Shown here in pieces: positions 1 to 6,668 of a stretch of DNA of 14,280 nt. How positions within the stretch are numbered: position 1 is the first letter of the stretch; the number at the start of each line of letters is the position of its first letter. The notes beneath the pieces are model-generated. The model saw only the letters and a program-made list of their open reading frames with translations, searched no databases and was not told where the DNA came from. The position numbers and the translations under genes were made by a program. Source of the DNA: Anaerolineae bacterium (GTDB lineage: Bacteria; Chloroflexota; Anaerolineae; Anaerolineales; Villigracilaceae); the NCBI GenBank assembly GCA_017303735.1, contig JAFLCF010000117.1, positions 1 to 14,280 of the forward strand, written 5' to 3'.

Positions 1-1555
1 AGATCCATTGCCCGACAACATTGGGAGTGATTTGAATATAGGGGTCTGGCGTTCCAGTCAGGCTGACCGTCTCTTCGTAAGCAAGTTGGTCTTGTGCGTC
101 ATATACTTGAATTAACACCGATTCAAAACCATAACCAGTACGGAATTCCACTGCCTCATTATCTTGGTTTGAAATTAGATCGATCGTGGCAATAAAATCT
201 TCTTGAACGCCTGTCCATACGTACCTAGTTATACCATCTTCATCGGGACCGGCGGAGAACCATGAGGTGGTGGCGTCTCCATCAATGGCGAGTGCGGCGG
301 GGAAAGTGGAGTCGTAAATTGAAGATGCATCCACGGTGCCTTCTGAGGCAATCTCAATATCTGGCATGATCGGAACAAAAGCTGTGGGTGCAGGTTCGTT
401 GGTGGGAATAGGTTCGTTTGTAACTTGGGCAAGTGGAGTCTCAGCGGAGACCTGAGTCGGTGAGGTGGCAAACAAGCCCGGGAGGAGTCTCGAAGCGAAA
501 ACTCCGGTCAAAACAACACAAAGGCAAACAGCCAAAATTCCAACTCCGCCCAGTATTTTGGGTAAGATGGTGTTTTTTGATACAGGCGCGGGAGGCGTAG
601 GCGAGTAGTGATTCGGTGCTGGGGTGTAGGGACGATTGGTTGACGCCTGTGGTTCAATGCCGATTCCGCTTATCGGTTCAACGACTGTCCCGCGTGCTGG
701 TTCAAGGACGGTGCCTTTTGGCTGCTCGATCATGGTTCCAGGAGCGGAGCTTTTACCTACGGAACGGATGGTATGCGACAATTCGCCAGCGGTTTGATAT
801 CGATCCGCCGGTCTTTTTTCCATTGCCTTGCGGATGACCGCCTCAAAGGGGCGCGGCAGGTTGGGATTGCGATCTAACAGACTCGGCACCGGTTCCTGGA
901 TGTGAGCAATGGCAACTCCCATGGGCGTATCCGAATTGAATGGCAATTGTCCGCTGAGCGCTTCGAACAACACCACACCCAGGGAATAGATATCGCTGCG
1001 ACCATCTACATTTTTTTCGCCCAGTGCCTGTTCCGGGCTCATGTACGCTGGTGTGCCGACCATGCTGCCAGTGCCTGTGAATGCGACACTGGCTTCTGCC
1101 AATTTTGCGATGCCAAAATCGGACAGGAAGGCTTCGCCTTGCGAGTCGAAGAGGATGTTACCGGGCTTCATATCACGGTGGACTACGCCGGAGCGATGGG
1201 CGTAATCGAGCGCGGAACCGATGCGTTGAAAGAGAGGTTCGATTTCTGTGAGGGGCAGCGGACCTTTTTCTAAACGGTCGGCGAGGGTGCCGCCTGGCAT
1301 GTAACGCATAACGATGAATGGTTGGTCTTCATGTTCCCCCGAATCATAGACCGGTACGATGGCGGCGTTCTCGAGTCGGGCGATCACTTCAACTTCGTGC
1401 TGGAAGCGGGCACGGAATTGCGGTTCGAAGGTGAACTGCCTTGGCAAGACCTTGATCGCCACCTGACGTTTGATGTTTGGGTCATGTGCCAGATAGACGA
1501 TTGCCATGCCGCCCTGCCCCAGTTCTTTTATCACCTCATACCGACCGACATTCAT
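1..1555 (-). CDS. PknB-type Ser/Thr protein kinase with extracytoplasmic discoidin-like domain (C-terminus cut by window)
   Basis: This is a membrane-anchored eukaryotic-like kinase that phosphorylates Ser/Thr on cytoplasmic targets. It reads open from an ATG at 1555 to the window edge (518 residues). The kinase domain (about 6-265) has the loop LGQGGMAIVYLA (12-23), ATP-binding K35, catalytic HRDMKPGN (126-133), DFG (146-148), the activation loop GTPAYMSPE (167-175) and DIYSLG (188-193), so it should be active. A Pro-rich juxtamembrane stretch holds four 8-residue repeats (273-303). One membrane helix follows (about 330-355), then a Thr/Pro linker and a beta-rich outer domain (about 400-518) with LAIDGDATTSW, typical of F5/8 type C (discoidin)-like folds. 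The start has an SD sequence (GGAAGG, 5 nt spacing). The outer domain probably senses a carbohydrate or surface ligand, which is inference. No PASTA repeats are visible. Confidence 0.93.
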   Translation of the reverse strand, partial: MNVGRYEVIKELGQGGMAIVYLAHDPNIKRQVAIKVLPRQFTFEPQFRARFQHEVEVIARLENAAIVPVYDSGEHEDQPFIVMRYMPGGTLADRLEKGPLPLTEIEPLFQRIGSALDYAHRSGVVHRDMKPGNILFDSQGEAFLSDFGIAKLAEASVAFTGTGSMVGTPAYMSPEQALGEKNVDGRSDIYSLGVVLFEALSGQLPFNSDTPMGVAIAHIQEPVPSLLDRNPNLPRPFEAVIRKAMEKRPADRYQTAGELSHTIRSVGKSSAPGTMIEQPKGTVLEPARGTVVEPISGIGIEPQASTNRPYTPAPNHYSPTPPAPVSKNTILPKILGGVGILAVCLCVVLTGVFASRLLPGLFATSPTQVSAETPLAQVTNEPIPTNEPAPTAFVPIMPDIEIASEGTVDASSIYDSTFPAALAIDGDATTSWFSAGPDEDGITRYVWTGVQEDFIATIDLISNQDNEAVEFRTGYGFESVLIQVYDAQDQLAYEETVSLTGTPDPYIQITPNVVGQWI

Positions 1556-1632
1556 GAATGCCTTCCAATCTCAGTTCGTTAATGATTATTTTACTAAAAA
1601 TACGATGCTGTAAGTCTTATTTACTTTTACGC

Positions 1633-1638
1633 ATTATA
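1633..1638 (-). promoter_or_regulatory. Candidate -10 box of the kinase gene
   Basis: The minus strand reads TTGTATAATGCG, a consensus TATAAT. It would start a transcript with a leader of about 70 nt before the kinase ATG. No good -35 lies 16-18 bp upstream (CAAGCC or similar), so the call rests on the -10 alone. Confidence 0.4.
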
Positions 1639-1756
1639 CAATAGTTTACTCAGCAGGCTTGGGTCTTGCAGACTTAAGGCTTTAACGATCTCCCCTCAAG
1701 GTTGATCTATACTGATGCAGTAACAACATTCTGATGTCATTTACGAATTGAAGATT

Positions 1757-1853
1757 AGACCTCTTGCATAAGTATTAATAGCATGTCAGGCTTCAAGTGT
1801 CACCAAAGTGCTACGCGACACCTGACCTACAAATTGACTTTTGCAAGAGATCT
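1757..1853. repeat. 97-bp inverted-repeat element (MITE-like or structured RNA)
   Basis: The ends AGACCTCTTGCATAAG (1757-1772) and CTTTTGCAAGAGATCT (1838-1853) are inverted copies matching at 14 of 16 bases. Inside, GTCAGG (1785-1790) pairs with CCTGAC (1821-1826), and GTGTC with GACAC. There is no coding sequence between the ends and no obvious flanking target duplication. This fits a small non-autonomous element or the remnant of an insertion sequence. A structured RNA is the alternative. Confidence 0.45.
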
Positions 1854-1907
1854 GTTTTTAGAATCATAAGGTCACAATTTATTCGGGCGGCAACCTTTAT
1901 TTTTTTA

Positions 1908-2102
1908 TTACTCCGACGGAATGATCATCATCGCCAAAATATAGATCAAGATACCCGGTACGCCGCCTGGAATGAAAGCGATGAACATCGCCAGCCGAAA
2001 CCAAAACGGACTGATGCCGAAAAATTCGCCCAATCCGCCGCACACCCCGGCGAGGATACGGTCATTTCTTGACCTGCGTAATGCTTGTCGTTGTACGTTC
2101 AT
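1908..2102 (-). CDS. PspC-domain small membrane protein
   Basis: This 64-residue protein is almost nothing but a PspC domain: a basic N-terminus, the signature DRILAGVCGGLGEFFGI (about 14-30), then a hydrophobic hairpin with GGVPGILIYILAMMIIP near the C-terminus. PspC proteins sit in the cytoplasmic membrane. In enterobacteria they take part in the phage-shock envelope-stress response, but lone short PspC proteins are widespread and mostly uncharacterised. The start is well supported by AAGGAG 8 nt upstream of the ATG. No pspA or pspB homologue is visible nearby, so a role in a Psp pathway is not shown here. Recognition of the domain is firm; the function is inference. Confidence 0.9.
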   Translation of the reverse strand: MNVQRQALRRSRNDRILAGVCGGLGEFFGISPFWFRLAMFIAFIPGGVPGILIYILAMMIIPSE

Positions 2103-2159
2103 TTTTTACTCTCCTTTTTATACCTAAATCTACGCCGCCCATTTTCAAAAGTTGCGCTA

Positions 2160-2194
2160 TCCACTGCCAACTGTCCACCATCAACCATCAACTG
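2160..2194. repeat. Degenerate heptamer tandem repeat (5 units)
   Basis: Five consecutive 7-mers follow the pattern TC(C/A)AC(T/C)(G/A): TCCACTG, CCAACTG, TCCACCA, TCAACCA, TCAACTG. They lie between the divergent PspC and YgjV-like genes, just upstream of the -10 box of the latter. They resemble the short tandem heptamers known from cyanobacterial intergenic regions. Confidence 0.5.
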
Positions 2195-2203
2195 TACTTC
2201 GTG

Positions 2204-2209
2204 TACAAT
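2204..2209 (+). promoter_or_regulatory. -10 box TACAAT, leaderless start of the YgjV-like gene
   Basis: TACAAT ends 6 nt before the ATG at 2216, which places the predicted transcription start at or next to the A of the start codon. There is no SD sequence, and no TTGACA-like -35 at 17 bp (TCAACC). Confidence 0.4.
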
Positions 2210-2215
2210 CAACAT

Positions 2216-2860
2216 ATGGAACTTTCATTCATTTACGAACTCATCGGCTACACCGGCTCTATTCTCGTCGCCATCTCCTTGATGATGAAATCGCTCGTGC
2301 GCCTGCGAACGGTCAACATGGTGGGAGCGATAGTCTTCATTATTTACGGCTTGCTGATCGGCGCAATACCCGTCGTCTTTCTCAACACGCTTATCCTTGG
2401 CGTCAACGTCTACAACCTGTGGCAGATGTGGCAGCAAAAAGACTACTTCACGCTCATGGAAGTCCGCGCCGCGAGCGCCTACCTCAAACACTTTTTGGAT
2501 TTTTATCGCAAAGAGATTCTTGAATTCATTCCCACCTATTTGTTCAAGCCAAAAGAAGAACAATTGGTTTTGTTTGTCCTGCGCAATATGATGCCCGTCG
2601 GTGTGCTGATCGTCAAACCCGAGGGCGATGCCGCCAGCATCTTCCTTGATTTCGTCATCCCAGGCTATCGCGATTTTCGCGCCGGAAAATTTTTATACGA
2701 AGAAAGCGCCGGGTTTTTCCGTCAAAAAGGCATCACGCGTTTGATCTCAGACCCCGGCAACCCGCGCCACGAAACCTACCTCAAGCGCATGGGCTTTCAA
2801 AAACAAGACGGGCAGTATTTACTACACCTGCCCGCCCGTGTCATTCGCGATCAACTCTGA
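2216..2860 (+). CDS. YgjV-like membrane protein with C-terminal GNAT-like domain
   Basis: Of the in-frame starts I chose the ATG at 2216, because the upstream reading crosses the heptamer repeat and lacks conserved-looking sequence. The 214-residue product has three membrane helices (about 6-24, 32-50, 52-70) resembling the YgjV family (ELIGYTGSILVAISLMMKS and VGAIVFIIYGLLIGAIPVV). A cytoplasmic part follows (about 80-210). Its FLDFVIPGYRDFRAGKFLYEE and YLKRMGFQ segments look like GNAT acetyl-CoA-binding motifs A and B. The substrate is unknown. The gene converges with the carotenoid operon, its stop overlapping the desaturase stop region by 10 bp (2851-2860). Family recognition is from memory of similar YgjV plus acyltransferase-like proteins; catalysis is not shown. 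Confidence 0.75.
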   Translation: MELSFIYELIGYTGSILVAISLMMKSLVRLRTVNMVGAIVFIIYGLLIGAIPVVFLNTLILGVNVYNLWQMWQQKDYFTLMEVRAASAYLKHFLDFYRKEILEFIPTYLFKPKEEQLVLFVLRNMMPVGVLIVKPEGDAASIFLDFVIPGYRDFRAGKFLYEESAGFFRQKGITRLISDPGNPRHETYLKRMGFQKQDGQYLLHLPARVIRDQL

Positions 2861-4323
2861 TCTGCCATCTGTGCGGCGAGTTTCCCTGATAGTGTCACCA
2901 TCGGCACGCCGCCGCCCGGGTGTGTGCTTCCCCCCGCAAAAAATAATCCCTGAATCTCAGACCGGTTGCGCGGACGTCTGAACGGCGCGAAACGGTCATT
3001 GAATGAGATGCCATAGATCGACCCGCGAAATGCCCCCGTCCGCTGTTGGAAGTGGCGCGGATTCAACATCTGCGAATAACGGACTTTGCGCCTCACATCC
3101 AAGCCGAAAGCTGCCAGCCGGTTAAAAAGCAATTCTGTCGCCTGAGCCTTTTCCTGCTCTTCCTCCTCTGGCGAGCGATCTTTCATGGGTAAAGCAGGCG
3201 CATTGATCATCACAAACCAATTCTCACAACCATCCGGCGCATGTTCCGGGTCACTCTTGGATGTGATGCAGACGTACACCGTCGGCTCGTCTGGAAGTCG
3301 GTTCTCAACAAACAGTTGCTGAAATTCTTTTTTATAGTCAGACGAGAACAAAATATTATGGTGAACAAGGTCGGGATAATTTCCTTCCACACCTAATAAA
3401 AGGATCTGCCCTGATGAAGCAGGCGCTTGCTTGTATAACTTTCTTCGCCGCGCTTCAACGACGGGCGACTTCATTAATTCATAGGTCGTGGTTACGTCAA
3501 TATTGGAAATGACGGTTTCAGCGGGCAAGAACTCGCCATCTTCCAGCAAAATTCCTGCGATCTTCTTCCCATTCAATTTCACTTCCTGTACCTGCGCATT
3601 CAAGCGGATGTCCACGCCGAGTTCACGTGCAAGTTTTTCGTAGGCGCGCGCAATTTCATAGATGCCGCCTTTCGGGTACCAAACACCCTCGGTCAACTCG
3701 ACGTGCGCAATGACTGCCAACGCCGCAGGCGAAAGATACGGCGACGAACCGACATACGTAGAAAACCTGCCAAGCAACTGACGCATCTTTGGGTGACGCA
3801 CATAACGTTCAATGTCCCATTGCAATGTGTGGAACGGGTCCACTGCCAGCATATCGAGCGGGGAGACTTTCAGAAAACTTGCGGCAGAGGGTGGTGGACC
3901 ATACGTGAAGATGGGGCTGGTGATACGGTGAATTTTCGCGGCGTTGGCAAGATAGGCAAGATAGCCTTCCACGTCACGCGGCTCAAGGCGTTGGATCTGC
4001 TCGATGGTGCGAGACAGGTCGCGGCTTAGGTCGAGGCGCGAGCCGTCTGAATAGAAATAGCGATTGAGCGGGTCAATTGGCAGGAAGGTCAGGTAGTCTT
4101 CCATGCGTCGCCCCGCCGTGCGGAAGAGGTCTTCGAAGACGTGCTTCATCGTCATCACTGATGGACCCGTGTCGAAGCGAAAGCCCTCGGCACGCACTTC
4201 AGACATTTTGCCGCCCACGATGGGATTCTTTTCGAGCACCGTCACGCGGTGACCTTTGAAGGCAAGATGAATGGCTGCCGATAACCCGCCAATGCCTGCG
4301 CCCAGAACAAGAATATTTTTCAT
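2851..4323 (-). CDS. Phytoene desaturase-family (CrtI/CrtD-type) carotenoid desaturase
   Basis: This is an FAD-dependent desaturase of C40 or longer carotenoid chains, acting at the membrane. The 490-residue length is normal for CrtI relatives. The N-terminus has the dinucleotide fold VLGAGIGGLSAA (6-17) with acidic E31 ending the second strand, then VGGKM and FRFDTGPSVMTM (48-59). The C-terminus has the hallmark GLFFAGGSTHPGGGVPMV (about 459-476). Its ATG overlaps the TGA of the CruF-type gene by 4 nt (ATGA), so the two are translationally coupled. Because CruF acts on acyclic psi-ends, this partner may be a CrtD-like 3,4-desaturase rather than the first-step phytoene desaturase. The sequence alone does not decide this, so no symbol is given. 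Confidence 0.88.
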   Translation of the reverse strand: MKNILVLGAGIGGLSAAIHLAFKGHRVTVLEKNPIVGGKMSEVRAEGFRFDTGPSVMTMKHVFEDLFRTAGRRMEDYLTFLPIDPLNRYFYSDGSRLDLSRDLSRTIEQIQRLEPRDVEGYLAYLANAAKIHRITSPIFTYGPPPSAASFLKVSPLDMLAVDPFHTLQWDIERYVRHPKMRQLLGRFSTYVGSSPYLSPAALAVIAHVELTEGVWYPKGGIYEIARAYEKLARELGVDIRLNAQVQEVKLNGKKIAGILLEDGEFLPAETVISNIDVTTTYELMKSPVVEARRRKLYKQAPASSGQILLLGVEGNYPDLVHHNILFSSDYKKEFQQLFVENRLPDEPTVYVCITSKSDPEHAPDGCENWFVMINAPALPMKDRSPEEEEQEKAQATELLFNRLAAFGLDVRRKVRYSQMLNPRHFQQRTGAFRGSIYGISFNDRFAPFRRPRNRSEIQGLFFAGGSTHPGGGVPMVTLSGKLAAQMADQS

Positions 4324-5120
4324 TTATAGTTTTTCCATGCGAGATAAATAAAGATGCCCATGCCCACGAAGCCAAACGCCGCCGGACCCGGCTGCCCCCA
4401 AAACACTCCCTGACCAATGGTCTGCAAGAACCATGTCAGTACATAAATGATCATCAGTGGTGCGACAGGAATCTCTTTGGGATTCACGGCAAATGTGAGC
4501 AAACCAGAGACGAGAATCCAGCCAAGATAGTTGACCAGTGGAATGCCAAAGTATTGACCAGGAATCTCCCACACCCAAAAATTCCAACCCACCATTTGCG
4601 GGTCGAGGAAGAGGTCCCAGGCGGTGAAGGCGAGGGCGGAGATGAGTGAAAAGTAAAAGGTAAATTGGTAATTTGGTAAACCGGTGCGAGTCCGATGCAA
4701 GATTGCGCTTGTGATTGCCCAAGATGGTGGCAGCATCATCATCCATGCAAGCGGAATCAATAACGGCACACCTGCCAGTTGCGGTTGCAGTACATTGGTA
4801 TAGTGATACTTGCCGAAGAGGATGCCCGTGGTTGAGCCGATGTATTCTGCAAAAAACGAAAGCACGCCGACGATGGCGAAGGAGCGCAAGGTCTTCCCCC
4901 AACCCCACGCGTGGATCAATATTGAAAGCACGGCAATGCCCTGCATCACCACGCCGACGGACATGCCGCGAATCAACGCCTCTTCACCCAACGTCCAACC
5001 GACGATGGGCAGGCAGATCATGGTCAATAGCCATAACCCAATGAAAAATAGATTCGTTTTGGTAAGACTCCCAATCAGCGGGAGTTGCTGTATATCCAAA
5101 AAAATTCTTCTCGCTATCAT
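4320..5120 (-). CDS. cruF: CruF-type carotenoid 1,2-hydratase (DUF422 family)
   Basis: This 266-residue polytopic membrane protein adds water across the 1,2 double bond of acyclic carotenoid psi-ends, as in bacterioruberin or myxol pathways. Family features are FAEYIGSTTGILFGKYHY (about 90-107), GVPLLIPLAWMMMLPP (117-132), AWDLFLDPQMV (167-177) with WVWEIPGQYFGIPLVNYLGW (182-201), and about seven hydrophobic helices. It lies between a DUF6992-like gene (18 bp upstream) and the desaturase (4-nt overlap) in one operon. That pairing repeats the known cruF-crtD association in haloarchaea and Deinococcus. No phytoene synthase or lycopene elongase is in the window. A weak GGTGAG precedes the ATG. 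Confidence 0.85.
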   Translation of the reverse strand: MIARRIFLDIQQLPLIGSLTKTNLFFIGLWLLTMICLPIVGWTLGEEALIRGMSVGVVMQGIAVLSILIHAWGWGKTLRSFAIVGVLSFFAEYIGSTTGILFGKYHYTNVLQPQLAGVPLLIPLAWMMMLPPSWAITSAILHRTRTGLPNYQFTFYFSLISALAFTAWDLFLDPQMVGWNFWVWEIPGQYFGIPLVNYLGWILVSGLLTFAVNPKEIPVAPLMIIYVLTWFLQTIGQGVFWGQPGPAAFGFVGMGIFIYLAWKNYK

Positions 5121-5138
5121 CTCACCACTCGTTACTTA

Positions 5139-5564
5139 TTACTTGATCTCTCTCGCATGAAAAAGATCAAAGAAAAACAAAAACCCGCCCTGCACGATGA
5201 TGCCCCAGCCATGTCCCTGCCAGCCGATGTCGTTTGCGCCGAGAGTCAGAATCAGTGCAATGCCGCCTGCTACATACAACACGTCCAAGCCGGTGTTGAT
5301 GAGGAGAATCCGCTTGAGCTTGGCGCCCTCTTTGAGAGCAGAGTCAGCCAACTCGTTAGGGGTGAGGCGGGCTTTTCGTCGCTTTGCTGAAGCCGCGCCA
5401 ATGGTGGCGATCAATAAGTCGATCGCGCCCCAGGCGATAAATTGAATCCCTACGCCCTGCCAGAATGGGTTGAGGGTGAGGACGGGCAGCCCGAAGGCGA
5501 TGCTTGCCAATGACCAAAAGGTTAATCGGCGGGTGAGTTGTGTTTGAAAGTTCCAAATGTCCAT
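5139..5564 (-). CDS. Small four-helix membrane protein, DUF6992-like
   Basis: This 141-residue protein is the first gene of the carotenoid operon. It has four hydrophobic segments (about 15-30, 36-57, 86-108, 119-135) and a basic loop KRRKARLTPNELADSALKEG (61-80) between helices 2 and 3. Helix 2 contains FIAWGAIDLLIA, and the last helix ends FFDLFHARE. The pattern fits the DUF6992 family, whose function is unknown. Co-transcription with cruF and a desaturase suggests a role in pigment membranes, but that is only inference. There is no SD sequence; a TAGAAT box ends 6 nt before the ATG, so translation is probably leaderless. Confidence 0.8.
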   Translation of the reverse strand: MDIWNFQTQLTRRLTFWSLASIAFGLPVLTLNPFWQGVGIQFIAWGAIDLLIATIGAASAKRRKARLTPNELADSALKEGAKLKRILLINTGLDVLYVAGGIALILTLGANDIGWQGHGWGIIVQGGFLFFFDLFHAREIK

Positions 5565-5570
5565 GCAGGT

Positions 5571-5576
5571 ATTCTA
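5571..5576 (-). promoter_or_regulatory. -10 box TAGAAT, leaderless promoter of the carotenoid operon
   Basis: The minus strand reads TAGAAT followed by ACCTGC and the ATG of the first operon gene. The predicted transcription start falls on the start codon. No clear -35 is visible. Confidence 0.4.
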
Positions 5577-5619
5577 GCCAAGAAAGCCGTCAGAATCTAT
5601 CTGAGTTTGAATCAGGCAG

Positions 5620-5625
5620 TACAAT
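5620..5625 (+). promoter_or_regulatory. -10 box TACAAT before the SGNH lipoprotein gene
   Basis: TACAAT is followed by 8 nt and then ATG at 5634, with no SD sequence, so the mRNA is probably leaderless. It shares a 69-bp divergent region with the carotenoid operon promoter. Confidence 0.4.
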
Positions 5626-5633
5626 TGGCGTAA

Positions 5634-6512
5634 ATGAAAAAGCGACTTCTTCTCCCTCTCATTTTTTTTCTGATCGCCTGCCGTCAGGAAGCCGTGGTGA
5701 ATGCGCCGTTGCCCGTGGTGACCTCTGCCTATGTGATCGTATCGCCGACGCTAACGACTCAGCCCACACCCGTGCCGGTCACCCCAACTCCAACCTTTTC
5801 TCCCGCTTCGGCTCTCGCTTCAGGACCGGTCAATATCATTTCGATCGGCGATGACTTGACCCGCGGTGACGGGGATGACATGGGGCGCGGTTATCCGGGT
5901 CGATTGCTGGAGCTTGTTAGCCAGATCCGCCCAGACTCTTCGGTCACGAATTTTGGTCGCACCGGTTGGACCTCTGACGACCTGATCCGTGGCGATGGAG
6001 AATTCTCGGGTCAGCTTGAGCGTGCCATCAATGAGGTCGAGTCGGTCACTTCACAAGGGCGTGCCGGGGTGGTGTTGGTTTGGATCGGCGGGAATGACTT
6101 ATGGGAATTGTATACCGGTCCAGCCGATGTGACTGCCGCACAGGAAGAGCAGAACCTTGAGCGGTTTACAGAGAATATTGACAAGATCCTCTTCGATCTG
6201 CGGACGGCAAGGGCAGAAGTGATCATTGCCTTGTTAGACGATCAATCCAAGCGACCTGCACAAACCCGCGGTGATACGTACCCCGATATTACAACGGATG
6301 AACTCGAACGGATGTCTGCTCAGGTTCAGCGTTATAACGATGTCATCGCCGAACGAGCGGACCGGTACGGCGCGCTCACGGTCGATTTTTACGGCTCTGA
6401 TATTTTCATAGATGCCGCCACCCTGTCTGCGGATGGTTTCCACCCCAACTCATACGGATATGATCTCATCACGCAAGCATGGTATAAAGCGTTGATCAAG
6501 ATCTTGCCGTAA
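5634..6512 (+). CDS. SGNH/GDSL-hydrolase-like lipoprotein lacking the catalytic serine
   Basis: This 292-residue lipoprotein has a signal with lipobox LIAC (C16), a Thr/Pro linker (about 37-60), then an SGNH-fold domain (about 66-290). Block I reads ISIGDDLTRG (69-78), where the nucleophilic Ser of GDS is Asp74 (codon GAC at 5853-5855). The other blocks are intact: block II NFGRTGWT (107-113), block III GGND (152-155) and block V DGFH (267-270), supplying Gly, Asn and the Asp-His pair. Normal members are secreted esterases or lipases. This one is either a binding pseudoenzyme or uses a non-serine mechanism. It stands alone, divergent from the carotenoid operon, and ends in a strong terminator. 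Confidence 0.88.
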   Translation: MKKRLLLPLIFFLIACRQEAVVNAPLPVVTSAYVIVSPTLTTQPTPVPVTPTPTFSPASALASGPVNIISIGDDLTRGDGDDMGRGYPGRLLELVSQIRPDSSVTNFGRTGWTSDDLIRGDGEFSGQLERAINEVESVTSQGRAGVVLVWIGGNDLWELYTGPADVTAAQEEQNLERFTENIDKILFDLRTARAEVIIALLDDQSKRPAQTRGDTYPDITTDELERMSAQVQRYNDVIAERADRYGALTVDFYGSDIFIDAATLSADGFHPNSYGYDLITQAWYKALIKILP

Positions 6513-6536
6513 ATGAAGAACTTGATTGATCCCAAT

Positions 6537-6578
6537 AAAAAGCGGTTCAGACACACAAAGTCCGAAACGCTTTTTTTT
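6537..6578. terminator. Bidirectional intrinsic terminator
   Basis: AAAAGCGGTTCAGAC pairs with GTCCGAAACGCTTTT across a 7-nt loop with two mismatches. Eight T follow on the plus strand, and the opposing A-run gives T's on the minus strand. It sits between the convergent SGNH lipoprotein gene and the broken lipoprotein gene, and can serve both. Confidence 0.85.
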
Positions 6579-6668
6579 ATTTCTCCTGCTTTTTTGATCT
6601 TCTTGTTTTTCTTCCCTAGATACTGCGGTTAATCGGTGGGCAGTTTTAGTTCAAAAGAAAAGATTTGA

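Larger units (their letters stand above)
1556..1907. other. Gene-free gap of 352 bp between kinase and PspC genes
   Basis: I see no convincing coding sequence here. The stretch holds a TATAAT box facing the kinase (1633-1638) and a 97-bp imperfect inverted-repeat element (1757-1853). The remainder is AT-rich, with no T-run hairpin that would clearly end the PspC transcript. Confidence 0.6.

Noticed and set aside
229..471. Minus-strand 80-residue Pro/Leu-rich reading frame
   Set aside because: Frame shadow of the Thr/Pro-rich linker and discoidin part of the kinase, which reads continuously through this stretch.
902..1582. Plus-strand reading frames of 123 and 86 residues
   Set aside because: Antisense to the kinase catalytic domain with all its motifs; no independent start signals.
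4324..4908. Minus-strand 194-residue reading frame
   Set aside because: Out-of-frame shadow of the CruF-type gene; composition rich in His/Arg/Ser and no family features.
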